Of a stretch of DNA of 64,000 nt, positions 55,882 through 64,000 are shown piece after piece. The stretch spans positions 372,001 through 436,000 of the forward strand of contig NZ_SZVO01000001.1 in assembly GCF_005280585.1 (NCBI RefSeq), written 5' to 3'. The first letter of the stretch is position 1; every line of letters begins with the position of its first letter. The position numbers and the translations under genes are program-made. The notes beneath the pieces are model-generated. The model ran no database searches and was not told the origin of the DNA. It worked only from the letters and a program-made list of their open reading frames with translations. Origin of the DNA: Dyadobacter frigoris. Its GTDB lineage: Bacteria; Bacteroidota; Bacteroidia; Cytophagales; Spirosomataceae.

Positions 55882-56514
55882 TTAAATCTTCTTTGCCGGG
55901 TTACCAAAAAATGTTGCGTTTGCAGGTACGTTTTCAACAATCACAGATCCTGCACCAATCCGGGCATTTTTGCCAATTTCAACACCTGCAACGATAATTG
56001 CACCAGATCCGATAAATACGCCGTCAGCGACTTTTACTCTGTCATTGATAATAGCTCCTGCGCCAACCGTAACATAATCTCCAATCTGAACCGCTGTTTC
56101 AATAACTGATCCTGTCAGAAACAAAGAATGACTTCCCAATTTTGAAGTCGGTCCCACGATTGCACGTGCTGCAAAAATATTTCCGTGACCAACCGTTGCC
56201 ATCTCTGAAATGATTGCGCTTTCATGAATGGCGTTGACAGGCATGCTTTTGAAACGTTCATTCAAACCTTCCGTTAATTGTTTACGTACCGAACGTTCTC
56301 CAACTGCTACAAAAGTTTCACATTTTTCACCGATAATATTGATAAAAGCCTCATCGTCTGTTGCGCCTAAAACACTTACATCACCGAATTCTTTACCATG
56401 TAATTCTTTATTATCGTCCAGTATTCCATAGACGAGTACATTATTTCTTCTGAAAATATCAAGTGCCTGCATACCTAATGCGCCTGCACCAAAAATTAAA
56501 ACCGGATTTTCCAT
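55882..56514 (-). CDS. NeuD/PglD-like sugar O-acetyltransferase
   Basis: The 210-residue protein has an N-terminal Rossmann-like part (PVLIFGAGALGMQALDIF, residues 4-21) typical of NeuD/PglD acetyltransferases, then left-handed beta-helix hexapeptide repeats from about residue 100 (ISEMATVGHGNIFAARAIVG, ...VTVGAGAIINDRVKVADGVFIGSG, ending VENVPANATFFGNPAKKI). It should move an acetyl group from acetyl-CoA to a sugar, a surface-glycan function. The catalytic His near VGHG is present. No glycan gene cluster adjoins it. Confidence 0.82.
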   Translation of the reverse strand: MENPVLIFGAGALGMQALDIFRRNNVLVYGILDDNKELHGKEFGDVSVLGATDDEAFINIIGEKCETFVAVGERSVRKQLTEGLNERFKSMPVNAIHESAIISEMATVGHGNIFAARAIVGPTSKLGSHSLFLTGSVIETAVQIGDYVTVGAGAIINDRVKVADGVFIGSGAIIVAGVEIGKNARIGAGSVIVENVPANATFFGNPAKKI

Positions 56515-56668
56515 AATTGAACTGATTTCATTTTCTCTTTTATAAAAGATTGAAAATGAAAAACGTATTAGTATTTGTTAATGAATCTTGTTGATTTATG
56601 TATCGGTACTGAAAAAGTGATACATAAAGGCAGTAGAAAAAATATTTTTTACAAAAGTACGGATTGAT

Positions 56669-57319
56669 TTACAGAAAAGTGACGCGGAACACAAAAGGGC
56701 TTCCGTATGGCGAAAGATTTTCCTGGTTGTATGGATCAATCTGGTTGTTGTAGTTAACATTAAAAAGTGCAGTGAAATGAACTGCCCTGATCAGTTTTCC
56801 ACCTGTTGGCTGGCTGTATGAAGCGCCGATCATCGGAGAACTTAGCCAGGTTCTTCTTTGATAAGACATCGGCACGTTTAACGTTTCGTATTCTGCAATA
56901 ATATTGACTACCGGCACGATCTGGTACATAAGGAAAGCCCGGCCACCATAATTAATGGTATTATACCCAAAATATTTTGATTTGAACCACATCACGGTAG
57001 CACCAACGCCACCAACAAGTTTATCTGTTATTTGATACCCCGCCATTGGTGATAAATTGACATTGGTAATCGTTCCAAAACTTAAACCAAAACTTCCGCC
57101 GAGACGGATTCTTTCTTTGAATGCGAGATTTTTTAGATCACTTTCAACTTTCTTCGGTTCAACAGGTGCTTTATCTTCTACCGGAGGCATTTCTTTTCTG
57201 ACCGGTCTTTCTTTTTTCACAGTATCAGGACGGTAATACTCATCATTTTGGGCAAATACAGTCGTTTTAATAGCTAATGTGATGATAAATAAGCAGGACA
57301 GGAGGATTTTCCTTTTCAT
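56669..57319 (-). CDS. Small outer-membrane barrel protein (unrecognised)
   Basis: The 216-residue protein has a signal peptide (MKRKILLSCLFIITLAIKTTVFA), a Lys/Pro/Glu-rich periplasmic stretch (about residues 34-62, KKERPVRKEMPPVEDKAPVE) and then alternating amphipathic strands (IRLGGSFGLSFGTITNVNLSPMAGYQI, RAFLMYQIVPVVNIIAEYETL) ending in Phe (FVFRVTFL), the C-terminal signal of barrel proteins. It should lie in the outer membrane. Function not known. The Pro/Lys/Glu stretch may span the peptidoglycan. Confidence 0.65.
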   Translation of the reverse strand: MKRKILLSCLFIITLAIKTTVFAQNDEYYRPDTVKKERPVRKEMPPVEDKAPVEPKKVESDLKNLAFKERIRLGGSFGLSFGTITNVNLSPMAGYQITDKLVGGVGATVMWFKSKYFGYNTINYGGRAFLMYQIVPVVNIIAEYETLNVPMSYQRRTWLSSPMIGASYSQPTGGKLIRAVHFTALFNVNYNNQIDPYNQENLSPYGSPFVFRVTFL

Positions 57320-57421
57320 TTCTAAATGGTTTATTTTAATATTGTTAATACTAACGCAAAATTCTTAACTTTTGGTTTATTATTGATTTGACCCTCATTA
57401 TTACGCCTCATTTCAACGTTT

Positions 57422-58897
57422 ATGCACTATCAAATTTCAGTAACTGACCCGGCTTCACACTTTTTATCGATTACTTACACCATTCCTGATATAAATGCGG
57501 ATCTTATTGAAATTCAATTACCTGCATGGCGGCCAGGACGTTATGAAATTCAAAATTTTGCCAAAAATATTCAATTTATTGAAGCAATTTCAATAAGTGG
57601 TGATAAACTGCCCTTACGCAAAATCACGAAGGATCGTTGGGAGGTTAAAACAAATTCTGAAGAAACAGTTCAAATACGTTATTCTTTCTTTGCAGCGATA
57701 CAAAATGCCGGCAGCAGTTACGTTGATGAGGAGCTTTGGTATCTCAACTTTATCAATTTTTGTTTTTATACCGAAGGAAGAATTAATGATCAATGCTCGG
57801 TTTCACTGGCATTGCCGGAAACTTTTGAAATAGCTTGCGGACTGGAATCTTCCGGCCGTCATCAGCTGGTTGCAAAGGATTTTTATCAATTGGTTGACAG
57901 TCCTTTACTGGCATCCGAAACTTTACAAAAATCCGATTATATCGTTCGCGGCGTTCAATTTCATATCTGGATGCATGGGAATCTGAAACCAAACTGGAAA
58001 CGTATCCAGCGTGATTTCAGAAGGTTTTCCCGGGAACAGATAGCCACGATGGAAGAGTTTCCGGAACAGGATTATCATTTTCTCAACCTGATTCTGCCAA
58101 ATGCTTTTTACCATGGTGTTGAGCATCATAATTCTACTATGATTGTTCTTGGTCCTGATGATGAAGGCGAAGGTTTGTATACCGATTTGTTAGGGGTAAG
58201 CTCTCATGAATTGTTCCATGCATGGAATATCATCAGAATTCGTCCTGTCGAGCTTTTACCATATGATTTTACAAAAGAAAATTATTTTGAAACTTGTTTT
58301 GTAGCAGAAGGCTGCACGACATATTATGGCGATTTATTTTTAAGAAGAGCCGGTGTTTTTGATGATGAAGCGTATGTGAAAGAATTACAGGTTTACATGA
58401 AACGCCATTTCGAAAACAATGCGTTGGCTTCACAGTCGCTGGCCGAATCCTCTTTTGATTTGTGGCTGGATGGTTACGAAAAAGGAATTCCGCACCGCAA
58501 AGTTTCGGTTTATCACAAAGGTGCTTTGGTTGCTTTGATTCTTGATTTGTACCTGCGGAAAAAATCCAATCATGAATCTTCCCTGGACACCGTTATGCAA
58601 GTTTTATGGCAACATTTTGGCAAACCGTTCATTGGTTATACCGTTGAAGATTACAAAAATGTTGTGGAAGAAATCGCCGGTGAAAAGCTGGACTGGTATT
58701 GGAAAGAATGCATTTTTACCAACGAACCTCTGGAAACCAGACTGAACGAAGCACTTGCTTTTGTAGGATTACAAATGACAATTTTCAGCAATGGAAATAT
58801 CCAGCTCAATGTTCAGGACGATTTCCGTGCAAAAGTGCAGCGGGATAAATGGCTGGAAACGAGACAGGTGTTGAGTGAGGAAGAAGAGGAGGAATGA
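57422..58897 (+). CDS. M61 family metallopeptidase (glycyl aminopeptidase-like)
   Basis: The 491-residue protein has the M61 N-terminal sandwich (about residues 1-160, ITYTIPDINADLIEIQLPAWRPGRYE) and the catalytic domain with SSHELFHAWN, His262, Glu263, His266 as the zinc site and Glu296 in FVAEGCTTYYGDL as the third ligand. Family members are about 560-620 residues with a PDZ domain; here that domain is missing and the chain ends in an acidic tail (EEEEEE-like). No signal peptide is visible, unlike exported relatives, so it may be cytosolic. Substrate unknown; glycine-rich peptides are cut by relatives. Confidence 0.82.
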   Translation: MHYQISVTDPASHFLSITYTIPDINADLIEIQLPAWRPGRYEIQNFAKNIQFIEAISISGDKLPLRKITKDRWEVKTNSEETVQIRYSFFAAIQNAGSSYVDEELWYLNFINFCFYTEGRINDQCSVSLALPETFEIACGLESSGRHQLVAKDFYQLVDSPLLASETLQKSDYIVRGVQFHIWMHGNLKPNWKRIQRDFRRFSREQIATMEEFPEQDYHFLNLILPNAFYHGVEHHNSTMIVLGPDDEGEGLYTDLLGVSSHELFHAWNIIRIRPVELLPYDFTKENYFETCFVAEGCTTYYGDLFLRRAGVFDDEAYVKELQVYMKRHFENNALASQSLAESSFDLWLDGYEKGIPHRKVSVYHKGALVALILDLYLRKKSNHESSLDTVMQVLWQHFGKPFIGYTVEDYKNVVEEIAGEKLDWYWKECIFTNEPLETRLNEALAFVGLQMTIFSNGNIQLNVQDDFRAKVQRDKWLETRQVLSEEEEEE

Positions 58898-58984
58898 GTT
58901 TTTGCTGTTGGCTTTTAGAGATTAGCTTTTGGTGGAAAGTCATAGTCCGTTAACCAATTAGGTGCAGTTGGTATTTTGTAATAT

Positions 58985-58999
58985 GGCTCCTTCGGAGCC
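58985..58999. repeat. Short palindrome GGCTCC-TTC-GGAGCC
   Basis: A perfect 6-base stem with 3-base loop in the 214-base gap after the M61 gene, preceded by AGGTGCAGTTGGTATTTTGTAA. It resembles the REP-like units at 16829-16970 in layout. The rest of this gap shows degenerate GCTTTTGG-type repeats near 58908-58933 and no gene. Confidence 0.4.
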
Positions 59000-59111
59000 T
59001 CCCCTGTGAATTTGCCAATAAATTATTTAATACAAATTTAAAATCTGGATATCTTAGAATTGCCTCGAAAACTGCTTTCAATTACATACTCTCTTAAATC
59101 CTTCTCCTACA

Positions 59112-60434
59112 ATGAAAGCGGTGAAAATAATCGGATATATTTTGCTCATTTTGGTTAAAGTTTTAGCAGTTCTTTTTGTATTAATTATTCTTTATTTTCT
59201 TATCCCACCATTTTATAACCGATACATAGTTTATCCTGAACTGGAACAAGAGCGAACTGCTTTATGGAAAAAATATAAAAAACCGGAGCAATTTATAGCC
59301 CATACAGATTTTAAAGGCATCCTTCATTCGCATACCTATCGTTCACACGACAGTCGTGGCATTTTAGCTGAAATAATTCCGGCGGCGAAAAAAGCCAAAC
59401 TGAATTTTATATTTCTGGCCGATCACCGCATGTCCGATCTGGACAGTTTTCCAAGAGGAATTCACGGGATTTTCAATGATATTGTTATCGAATCAGGAAC
59501 GGAATCTCCAGGACCAAGTATGATGGTGACACCATTAAGAAATGTAATTCTTGACTGGAAAAGTGACAGAAGCCAATTGATTCATGATGTAGTAAAAAAA
59601 GGCGGGATGGTTTTTTATCTGCACTCGGAAGATTCACACGACTGGGCAAATCCGGATTATCAGGGAATGGAAATTTATAACATTCATTCAGATCTTATCG
59701 ACGAAAAAAGTCCTTTGAAATTTTTAATCAATGGGATGCTCAATAGCGGAATTTATCGTCATTGGAGCTATCGCGAGCTTTTTGATGAGCAAACAAAAAT
59801 TGTTGCGCTTTGGGATTCACTGAACAATCATCGAAAAATTGTTGGCATGGCGGCCGTTGACGCGCATAATAATCAAAGTATCCGGGCGAGATATTTGAAA
59901 AACGGAAAAGTAGAATGGGTTGGTCCCAATGCGAAAACGTTATCAATAACAGAACCCGGTTGGAAAGAAAAGTTATTGCTCGGAAAACCTGATATTGCAG
60001 GATGGGCCTTCAAAATGGAACTGGATACTTATTTTCATTCCTTCAATTTTGCTAACACACACATTTTTAGTGATACACTTTCAAGTCGTTCCTTAAAAAA
60101 TGAATTAGTTAAAGGACATGCCTATATTTCCTTTGAAAGTCTGGCTGAAGCAAATGGTTTTCAATTTGTTTCAGCCGACAATTCAGGGAAAATAAATACG
60201 ATGATGGGAGATTCAATCAAAAGTGAAAATGCGTTTAAATTAAAAGCGACTTCGCCGTTTCCTGTTAAATTTGAGTTGTATCAAAATGGAAAACTAATTG
60301 ATAGTAAGGAAGATCGTTATGATTACGAATTTCAACCTAAAAATAAAAAAGGAAACTACCGGATTGTGGCGAGATTGAAGTTCAGGAAAGAATGGCTTCC
60401 CTGGGTTTACACAAATCCGATTTATATTTATTGA
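59112..60434 (+). CDS. Membrane-anchored PHP-domain-like protein
   Basis: The 440-residue protein begins with one strongly hydrophobic helix (about residues 5-33, IGYILLILVKVLAVLFVLIILYFLIP), so it is anchored in the inner membrane. A PHP-like metal site follows: GILHSHTYRSHDSRG with His72 and His74, FIFLADHRM with Asp104-His105, MVFYLHSEDSHDW and MAAVDAHNNQ. PHP domains hydrolyse phosphoesters with two or three metal ions. From about 345 a beta-sandwich-like part follows. The substrate is not known; the orientation would place the catalytic part in the periplasm if the helix is a signal anchor. It ends 2 bases before the convergent TIGR01777 gene. Confidence 0.7.
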   Translation: MKAVKIIGYILLILVKVLAVLFVLIILYFLIPPFYNRYIVYPELEQERTALWKKYKKPEQFIAHTDFKGILHSHTYRSHDSRGILAEIIPAAKKAKLNFIFLADHRMSDLDSFPRGIHGIFNDIVIESGTESPGPSMMVTPLRNVILDWKSDRSQLIHDVVKKGGMVFYLHSEDSHDWANPDYQGMEIYNIHSDLIDEKSPLKFLINGMLNSGIYRHWSYRELFDEQTKIVALWDSLNNHRKIVGMAAVDAHNNQSIRARYLKNGKVEWVGPNAKTLSITEPGWKEKLLLGKPDIAGWAFKMELDTYFHSFNFANTHIFSDTLSSRSLKNELVKGHAYISFESLAEANGFQFVSADNSGKINTMMGDSIKSENAFKLKATSPFPVKFELYQNGKLIDSKEDRYDYEFQPKNKKGNYRIVARLKFRKEWLPWVYTNPIYIY

Positions 60435-60436
60435 AA

Positions 60437-61351
60437 TTATTTTGACAAAACATCTTTTAACGCTTTCAACAAATCGGGGAATTCATATTTGAAATCCGTT
60501 TCATCTTTGATCCGCTGGTTGATCACATAGTTACTTCCCAGAACCACATTTGCCATTTCTCCAAAAACCAGACGAAGTGCAAAAGAAGGAACATTCGGAA
60601 GCCACTGAGGTTTATCCAATGCTTTGCAGATTTGCTTGGTAAAATCTTCGTTGGTCGCGGGCGGAAAAGCCACGGCATTGTAAGCACCTTCCCAGGAGTC
60701 CTTTTCCATACATTCAATATACAACCGACAAAGATCATCGATATGAATCCAGGAAAGCCATTGTTTACCTGATCCCAAAGGTGCGCCAAATCCAAATTTT
60801 GCTGGTTGTGCCATTTTAGGGACAGCACCGCCGTCATTACTCAGCACAATTCCTGTTCTCAATTTAACCGTTCTTACACCAAGTTGTTTTACGGAATCCG
60901 CCGATTTTTCCCATTCAATGGTTACCTCTGATAGAAAATCTTTTCCGGAAGGCGACATTTCAGTGTGCTGAATATCACCAGTATCTTCACCATAGTAACT
61001 GCTACCAGAAGCCGATACAAAGGATTTTAGACTGATATTTCGCTTTTTTAGTTCTCGTGAGATCAGTTCAATACTATCAGTCCGGCTGCTGAAAATTGCC
61101 TTTTTTCTTTCCTCCGTCCATTTTTGATCGGCAACGCCGGCTCCTGCCAAATGTATCAGATAAGCGGTATTTTCAAGAGCACCAGCTTCGATGTGATTAT
61201 TTTTCACATCCCATTCGTAAACTTTTACAAACGGAATATTTGATTTTTTTCTGGTGAGATAAGCAACTTCATACCCTTTTTTCAAAAGCAATGTCGTCAA
61301 TCGTTTTCCTATTAAACCTGTTCCGCCGGTAATCAATACTTTTTGCGCCAT
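60437..61351 (-). CDS. TIGR01777 family NAD(P)-dependent epimerase/dehydratase-like protein
   Basis: I start it at the ATG at 61349-61351 (MAQKVLITGGTGLIGKRL, 304 residues), because the nine residues further upstream (MIKSHSKHF) are not part of the fold. The Rossmann loop GGTGLIG is at residues 8-14, VYEWDVKNNHIE and LIHLAGAGVADQKWTEERKKAI are TIGR01777 marks, followed by SASGSSYYGEDTG and LRTGIVLSNDGGAVPKM. Family members (YfcH-like) have unproven function; a role in cell division was proposed for some. Its end is 2 bases from the PHP gene end. Confidence 0.85.
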   Translation of the reverse strand: MAQKVLITGGTGLIGKRLTTLLLKKGYEVAYLTRKKSNIPFVKVYEWDVKNNHIEAGALENTAYLIHLAGAGVADQKWTEERKKAIFSSRTDSIELISRELKKRNISLKSFVSASGSSYYGEDTGDIQHTEMSPSGKDFLSEVTIEWEKSADSVKQLGVRTVKLRTGIVLSNDGGAVPKMAQPAKFGFGAPLGSGKQWLSWIHIDDLCRLYIECMEKDSWEGAYNAVAFPPATNEDFTKQICKALDKPQWLPNVPSFALRLVFGEMANVVLGSNYVINQRIKDETDFKYEFPDLLKALKDVLSK

Positions 61352-61399
61352 AAAATGTTTTGAATGAGATTTGATCAATGGTACAAAAATGGTGCCTTG

Positions 61400-62218
61400 C
61401 TATAAAATGGGAAGAGCTGTATTACTTTCTTTCGGAGGCTCCTGTTCAATAGCTTTGGTAATTCGGGCGATCATATCTTCCACCGATTCGTCCGGTAAAA
61501 ATTGCATAGGTGCTTTAAACTGGACGGTGAGTGTTGTATTTCTCTTTTTGAAACGTAACCCTTTTTTGTCAAAAGCTCGTCTAAATCCATTGATAACAAC
61601 GGGAATAACAATAGGCTGATGCTCTTTAATAAGGTATGCTGTTCCTTTTCGTACCGGAGCAAAAGGTTTTGTGGTGCCTTGCGGAAAACTGACAACCCAT
61701 CCGTGTTTGAGGCCCATACCAATTTTATCCTGGGCAGAATTATCCAGCTCGCGTCTTACATTTTCACCATTTGCCCGCCAGGAACGATCAATGGTAATAG
61801 CACCTCCGATACTAAAAAGTTTTGGTAAAATCCCTTCCTTCATAGTTTCGGAAGCAGCCACGTAATAGCACCTTGCTCTTGGAGAAAAAAGATAAAAAGG
61901 AGGCGCAATAGAATCTTTATATCCCCATTTTGTTGCGCAAAAAATGTGGTAAAAAGCAATGACGTCAGCAAAATAAGTCTGGTGGTTAGATAGAAAAATA
62001 ACACCATGATCGGGCAGGTCAACCAACTGTTCGCTTCCTGTAATTTTGATTTTATTAACCGCCGTATAGCGATAATAGGTAAACCAGCCAATAACAAAAA
62101 TAAAGAAGCGTTTAATGGTCAGAAAATTGCCGAAAGGGTCTTTTTCAAATATCCCAAGAAAATCAAATCGAGCCAGCCAGGCTGGGAGTGCACTGAACGT
62201 ACTTTTTTTTGATGTCAT
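61400..62218 (-). CDS. PlsC-type acyltransferase
   Basis: The 272-residue protein has a hydrophobic N-terminal segment (about residues 37-49, RFFIFVIGWFTYY) and the acyltransferase motif SNHQTYFAD at residues 77-85, where His79 and Asp85 are five residues apart instead of the usual four (NHx4D). Motif III is SFPQGTTKP (177-185) and motif IV IPVVINGFRRAF (205-216). It probably acylates lysophosphatidate or a related lipid at the inner membrane. The altered spacing seems common in Bacteroidota relatives, but I have only memory for that. It lies 49 bases upstream of the TIGR01777 gene in one direction. Confidence 0.8.
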   Translation of the reverse strand: MTSKKSTFSALPAWLARFDFLGIFEKDPFGNFLTIKRFFIFVIGWFTYYRYTAVNKIKITGSEQLVDLPDHGVIFLSNHQTYFADVIAFYHIFCATKWGYKDSIAPPFYLFSPRARCYYVAASETMKEGILPKLFSIGGAITIDRSWRANGENVRRELDNSAQDKIGMGLKHGWVVSFPQGTTKPFAPVRKGTAYLIKEHQPIVIPVVINGFRRAFDKKGLRFKKRNTTLTVQFKAPMQFLPDESVEDMIARITKAIEQEPPKESNTALPIL

Positions 62219-62300
62219 GAGATAACGTATGTTTCAATAATCGTGTCTGAGTTAATCCGGTGACTGTTATTTTAAGAATATTCAGTCCCTTTCCGGTAAG

Positions 62301-62308
62301 CAAAGGTA
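62301..62308 (-). promoter_or_regulatory. Putative -7 promoter box of the PlsC-type gene
   Basis: The minus strand reads TACCTTTG (identical to the box before the DUF177 gene), 82 bases upstream of the PlsC-type start codon. No clear TTG at -33. Confidence 0.35.
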
Positions 62309-62417
62309 AGTTAATAAAGAGATTCATATATTTAATAAAATAACTGTACTACGAGAAATTGTAACCGGAAGTATGTTTTTCGGTCAAAGTATTCGTCACG
62401 CCAATTGGCATGATTCT

Positions 62418-62448
62418 TTGATTACAGAGCAATACTTGCTTAATTTTG
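62418..62448 (+). promoter_or_regulatory. Promoter of the M48 protease gene
   Basis: TTG at 62418-62420 and TAATTTTG at 62441-62448 (TAnnTTTG) are separated by 20 bases, the best -33/-7 pair I found in the window. A TSS just downstream would exclude the ATG at 62446 and supports starting the protein at 62482. Confidence 0.6.
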
Positions 62449-62481
62449 ACCTGCTCACTAACAAAAAACAATATCAATTTT

Positions 62482-63939
62482 ATGAATACTAAGTTTCAAT
62501 TACACATACTTGCCTGTCTTTTAACTGCCGGAGCTTTGTCCGGGTGTTCAAGAAATCCGGTAACGGGGAGGAATGAAATTATTTTCATGTCACCGGAAAA
62601 AGAAAAGGCCCTGGGCGCAGAATCACATCCTTCGGTTGTGGCTTCCATGGGGTTGTATAATGATAAAAACCTGACAGCTTTTATCAATGAAAAAGGAAAG
62701 GCCATGGGGAAAGTTTCACATCGGCCGGAAGTTGATTATCAGTTTTTTATCGTGGATTCTCCGGTTGTCAATGCCTTTGCCGTTCCTGGCGGATATGTTT
62801 ATTTTACCCGGGGAATTATGGCTCATTTTAATAATGAAGCAGAATTTGCCGGCGTTTTAGGTCATGAAATCGGGCATATTGCAGCGAGGCACTCGGCAAG
62901 TCAGCAAACAAAACAGGTTTTTACACAGGGTGTTATATTGGCTGGATCTGTACTTTCTCCAACATTCAGAAGTTTATCAGATCAGGCTTCGCAGGGTTTG
63001 GGATTATTACTTTTAAAATATAGCCGTGATCACGAAAGTCAGTCGGATGAACTGGGTGTGGAATATTCGAGTAAAATCGGATACGATGCACATCAAATGG
63101 CAGACTTTTTTGGTACATTAAAAAGAATCAGCGAAAAAAGCGGAGCAACGATTCCAACTTTTCAGTCAACTCACCCGGATCCGGGAAATCGTCAGGTGAC
63201 GGTGGAGAAACTGGCAACAAATTATCAATCAGCACATCAGGCAAAATACAACGTCAATCGTGATGTATATTTGCGTAAAATTGAAGGATTAATTTATGGT
63301 GTGGATCCGAAACAAGGTTTTGTTGAAGGAGGACAATTTTATCATCCTGAATTAAAATTCCAGTTCCCGGTTCCAGCCGATTGGCAGACAGAAAACACAC
63401 CTGCACAATTCCAGATGGCATCCAAAGACGGAAAAGCGATGATGCTTTTCACAATTGCAGAAGGTAAAACGCTTGATGAAGCTGCACAAACGGTTATAAA
63501 AAATTACGGTCTGCAAACTTCTGAAAATAATAAAACAACAATTAATGGATTCCCTGCGATTGCCATGGTAGCAAAACAGGTTGCTCAGGGACAAACGGCT
63601 CCGGCGGCTGATGCTGCCCAGATTGCGAGTTGGTTAATTCAGTACAACGGATCAATTTACGCTATTCACGGAGTTGCGGCGAGTACGGATTTTGGGTCAA
63701 ATTTTAATCAGTTCAAATCTGTTGCCCAGGGTTTTAAATCGATTACGGATCAATCAAAACTAAACAAAGAACCGGATCGTATCAGAATTAAAACTGCACA
63801 ACGCGATGGTACACTTCGTGATGTTCTTAAAGATGCAAATATGCCTGATAATAAACTTGACGACATCGCGATTCTTAATGGAATGGCTCTGACCGATAAA
63901 GTTGAAAAGGGAATGCTTTTCAAAACTTTGAATAAATAA
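62482..63939 (+). CDS. M48 family metalloprotease, lipoprotein
   Basis: I start at the ATG at 62482 (485 residues), because an upstream ATG at 62446 overlaps the promoter and adds residues before the signal. The lipoprotein signal ends LTAGALSGC (Cys22). The M48 domain has GHEIGH at residues 127-132 (His128, Glu129, His132) and, further on, the third zinc ligand in DHESQSDELGVEY. Residues about 270-430 form a beta-rich domain (FVEGGQFYHPELKFQFPVPADWQTE) and the last 60 a LysM-like part (IKTAQRDGTLRDVLKDANM, ending MLFKTLNK). It should be attached to a membrane facing the periplasm, in protein quality control like BepA. Confidence 0.85.
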   Translation: MNTKFQLHILACLLTAGALSGCSRNPVTGRNEIIFMSPEKEKALGAESHPSVVASMGLYNDKNLTAFINEKGKAMGKVSHRPEVDYQFFIVDSPVVNAFAVPGGYVYFTRGIMAHFNNEAEFAGVLGHEIGHIAARHSASQQTKQVFTQGVILAGSVLSPTFRSLSDQASQGLGLLLLKYSRDHESQSDELGVEYSSKIGYDAHQMADFFGTLKRISEKSGATIPTFQSTHPDPGNRQVTVEKLATNYQSAHQAKYNVNRDVYLRKIEGLIYGVDPKQGFVEGGQFYHPELKFQFPVPADWQTENTPAQFQMASKDGKAMMLFTIAEGKTLDEAAQTVIKNYGLQTSENNKTTINGFPAIAMVAKQVAQGQTAPAADAAQIASWLIQYNGSIYAIHGVAASTDFGSNFNQFKSVAQGFKSITDQSKLNKEPDRIRIKTAQRDGTLRDVLKDANMPDNKLDDIAILNGMALTDKVEKGMLFKTLNK

Positions 63940-64000
63940 AACGCATTAATTTTCGAGACAAACAGCCGGATTTTACGTCTGGATACCGATACAAATAAAA

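Noticed and set aside
62446..62481. Upstream start codon of the M48 gene at 62446
   Set aside because: It overlaps the -7 box at 62441-62448, and the extra 12 residues precede a complete lipoprotein signal.

Overview
This window is a contiguous, gene-dense piece of chromosome from a Bacteroidota bacterium, most likely of the Cytophagales/Spirosomataceae type (Dyadobacter-like by my recollection of its proteins; this is inference). Pointers are a type IX secretion (T9SS) sorting domain, DUF5777, DUF6702 and DUF3784 proteins, SusCD-independent ECF sigma factors, promoter -7 boxes of the form TAnnTTTG, and genes without strong Shine-Dalgarno sequences. I saw no rRNA, tRNA, CRISPR array, transposase or prophage genes.

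Layout. 0-11 kb: the start of a Tet-type MFS exporter, a Fic protein, a PD40/OmpA envelope protein, a LOG-type hydrolase, the murein ligase Mpl, a T9SS-exported protein, EttA and a DUF349 protein. 10.8-25.3 kb: a hexuronate region with a LacI regulator, an isolated ECF sigma factor, uxuA, uxaC, kdgK and eda, then a UxaB-like reductase 6 kb away on the other strand. Between them lie a candidate lipoprotein toxin/immunity pair, a PIF1-HRDC-HTH helicase, an alpha/beta hydrolase and small proteins. 25.4-34.6 kb: lon, a DUF6702 protein, rseP, a membrane-anchored MutS-like ATPase overlapping an MsbA-type exporter, and a decayed nucleotidyltransferase/HI0074 pair fused by deletion. 34.8-39.1 kb: an operon of ECF sigma factor, membrane-anchored protein with a barrel-like C terminus, Rieske protein, DUF5777 barrel and YceI protein. 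This is the best candidate here for a poorly described system.

39-48.7 kb: a GH2 beta-galactosidase with a very basic C-terminal tail, coaX, a gamma-glutamylcyclotransferase, an unrecognised 491-residue protein paired with a secreted beta-propeller, and a Tat-exported Gfo/Idh/MocA oxidoreductase. 48.7-55.8 kb: two Uma2 nuclease paralogues formed by tandem duplication next to accC, then the conserved lipid/translation cluster DUF177-rpmF-plsX-fabH-efp-accB-accC on the minus strand. 55.9-64 kb: a NeuD-like acetyltransferase, a small barrel protein, an M61 peptidase, a membrane-anchored PHP protein, a TIGR01777 epimerase-like protein, a PlsC-type acyltransferase and an M48 lipoprotein protease.

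How the genes work together. UxaC, UxuA, KdgK and Eda can turn glucuronate-derived intermediates into pyruvate and glyceraldehyde 3-phosphate, but the fructuronate reductase step is not obvious here. The fab cluster supplies malonyl-CoA, fatty acid initiation and acyl-phosphate for phospholipids. Lon, RseP, M48 and M61 are proteolytic or quality-control functions. The rest is largely cell-envelope biology.
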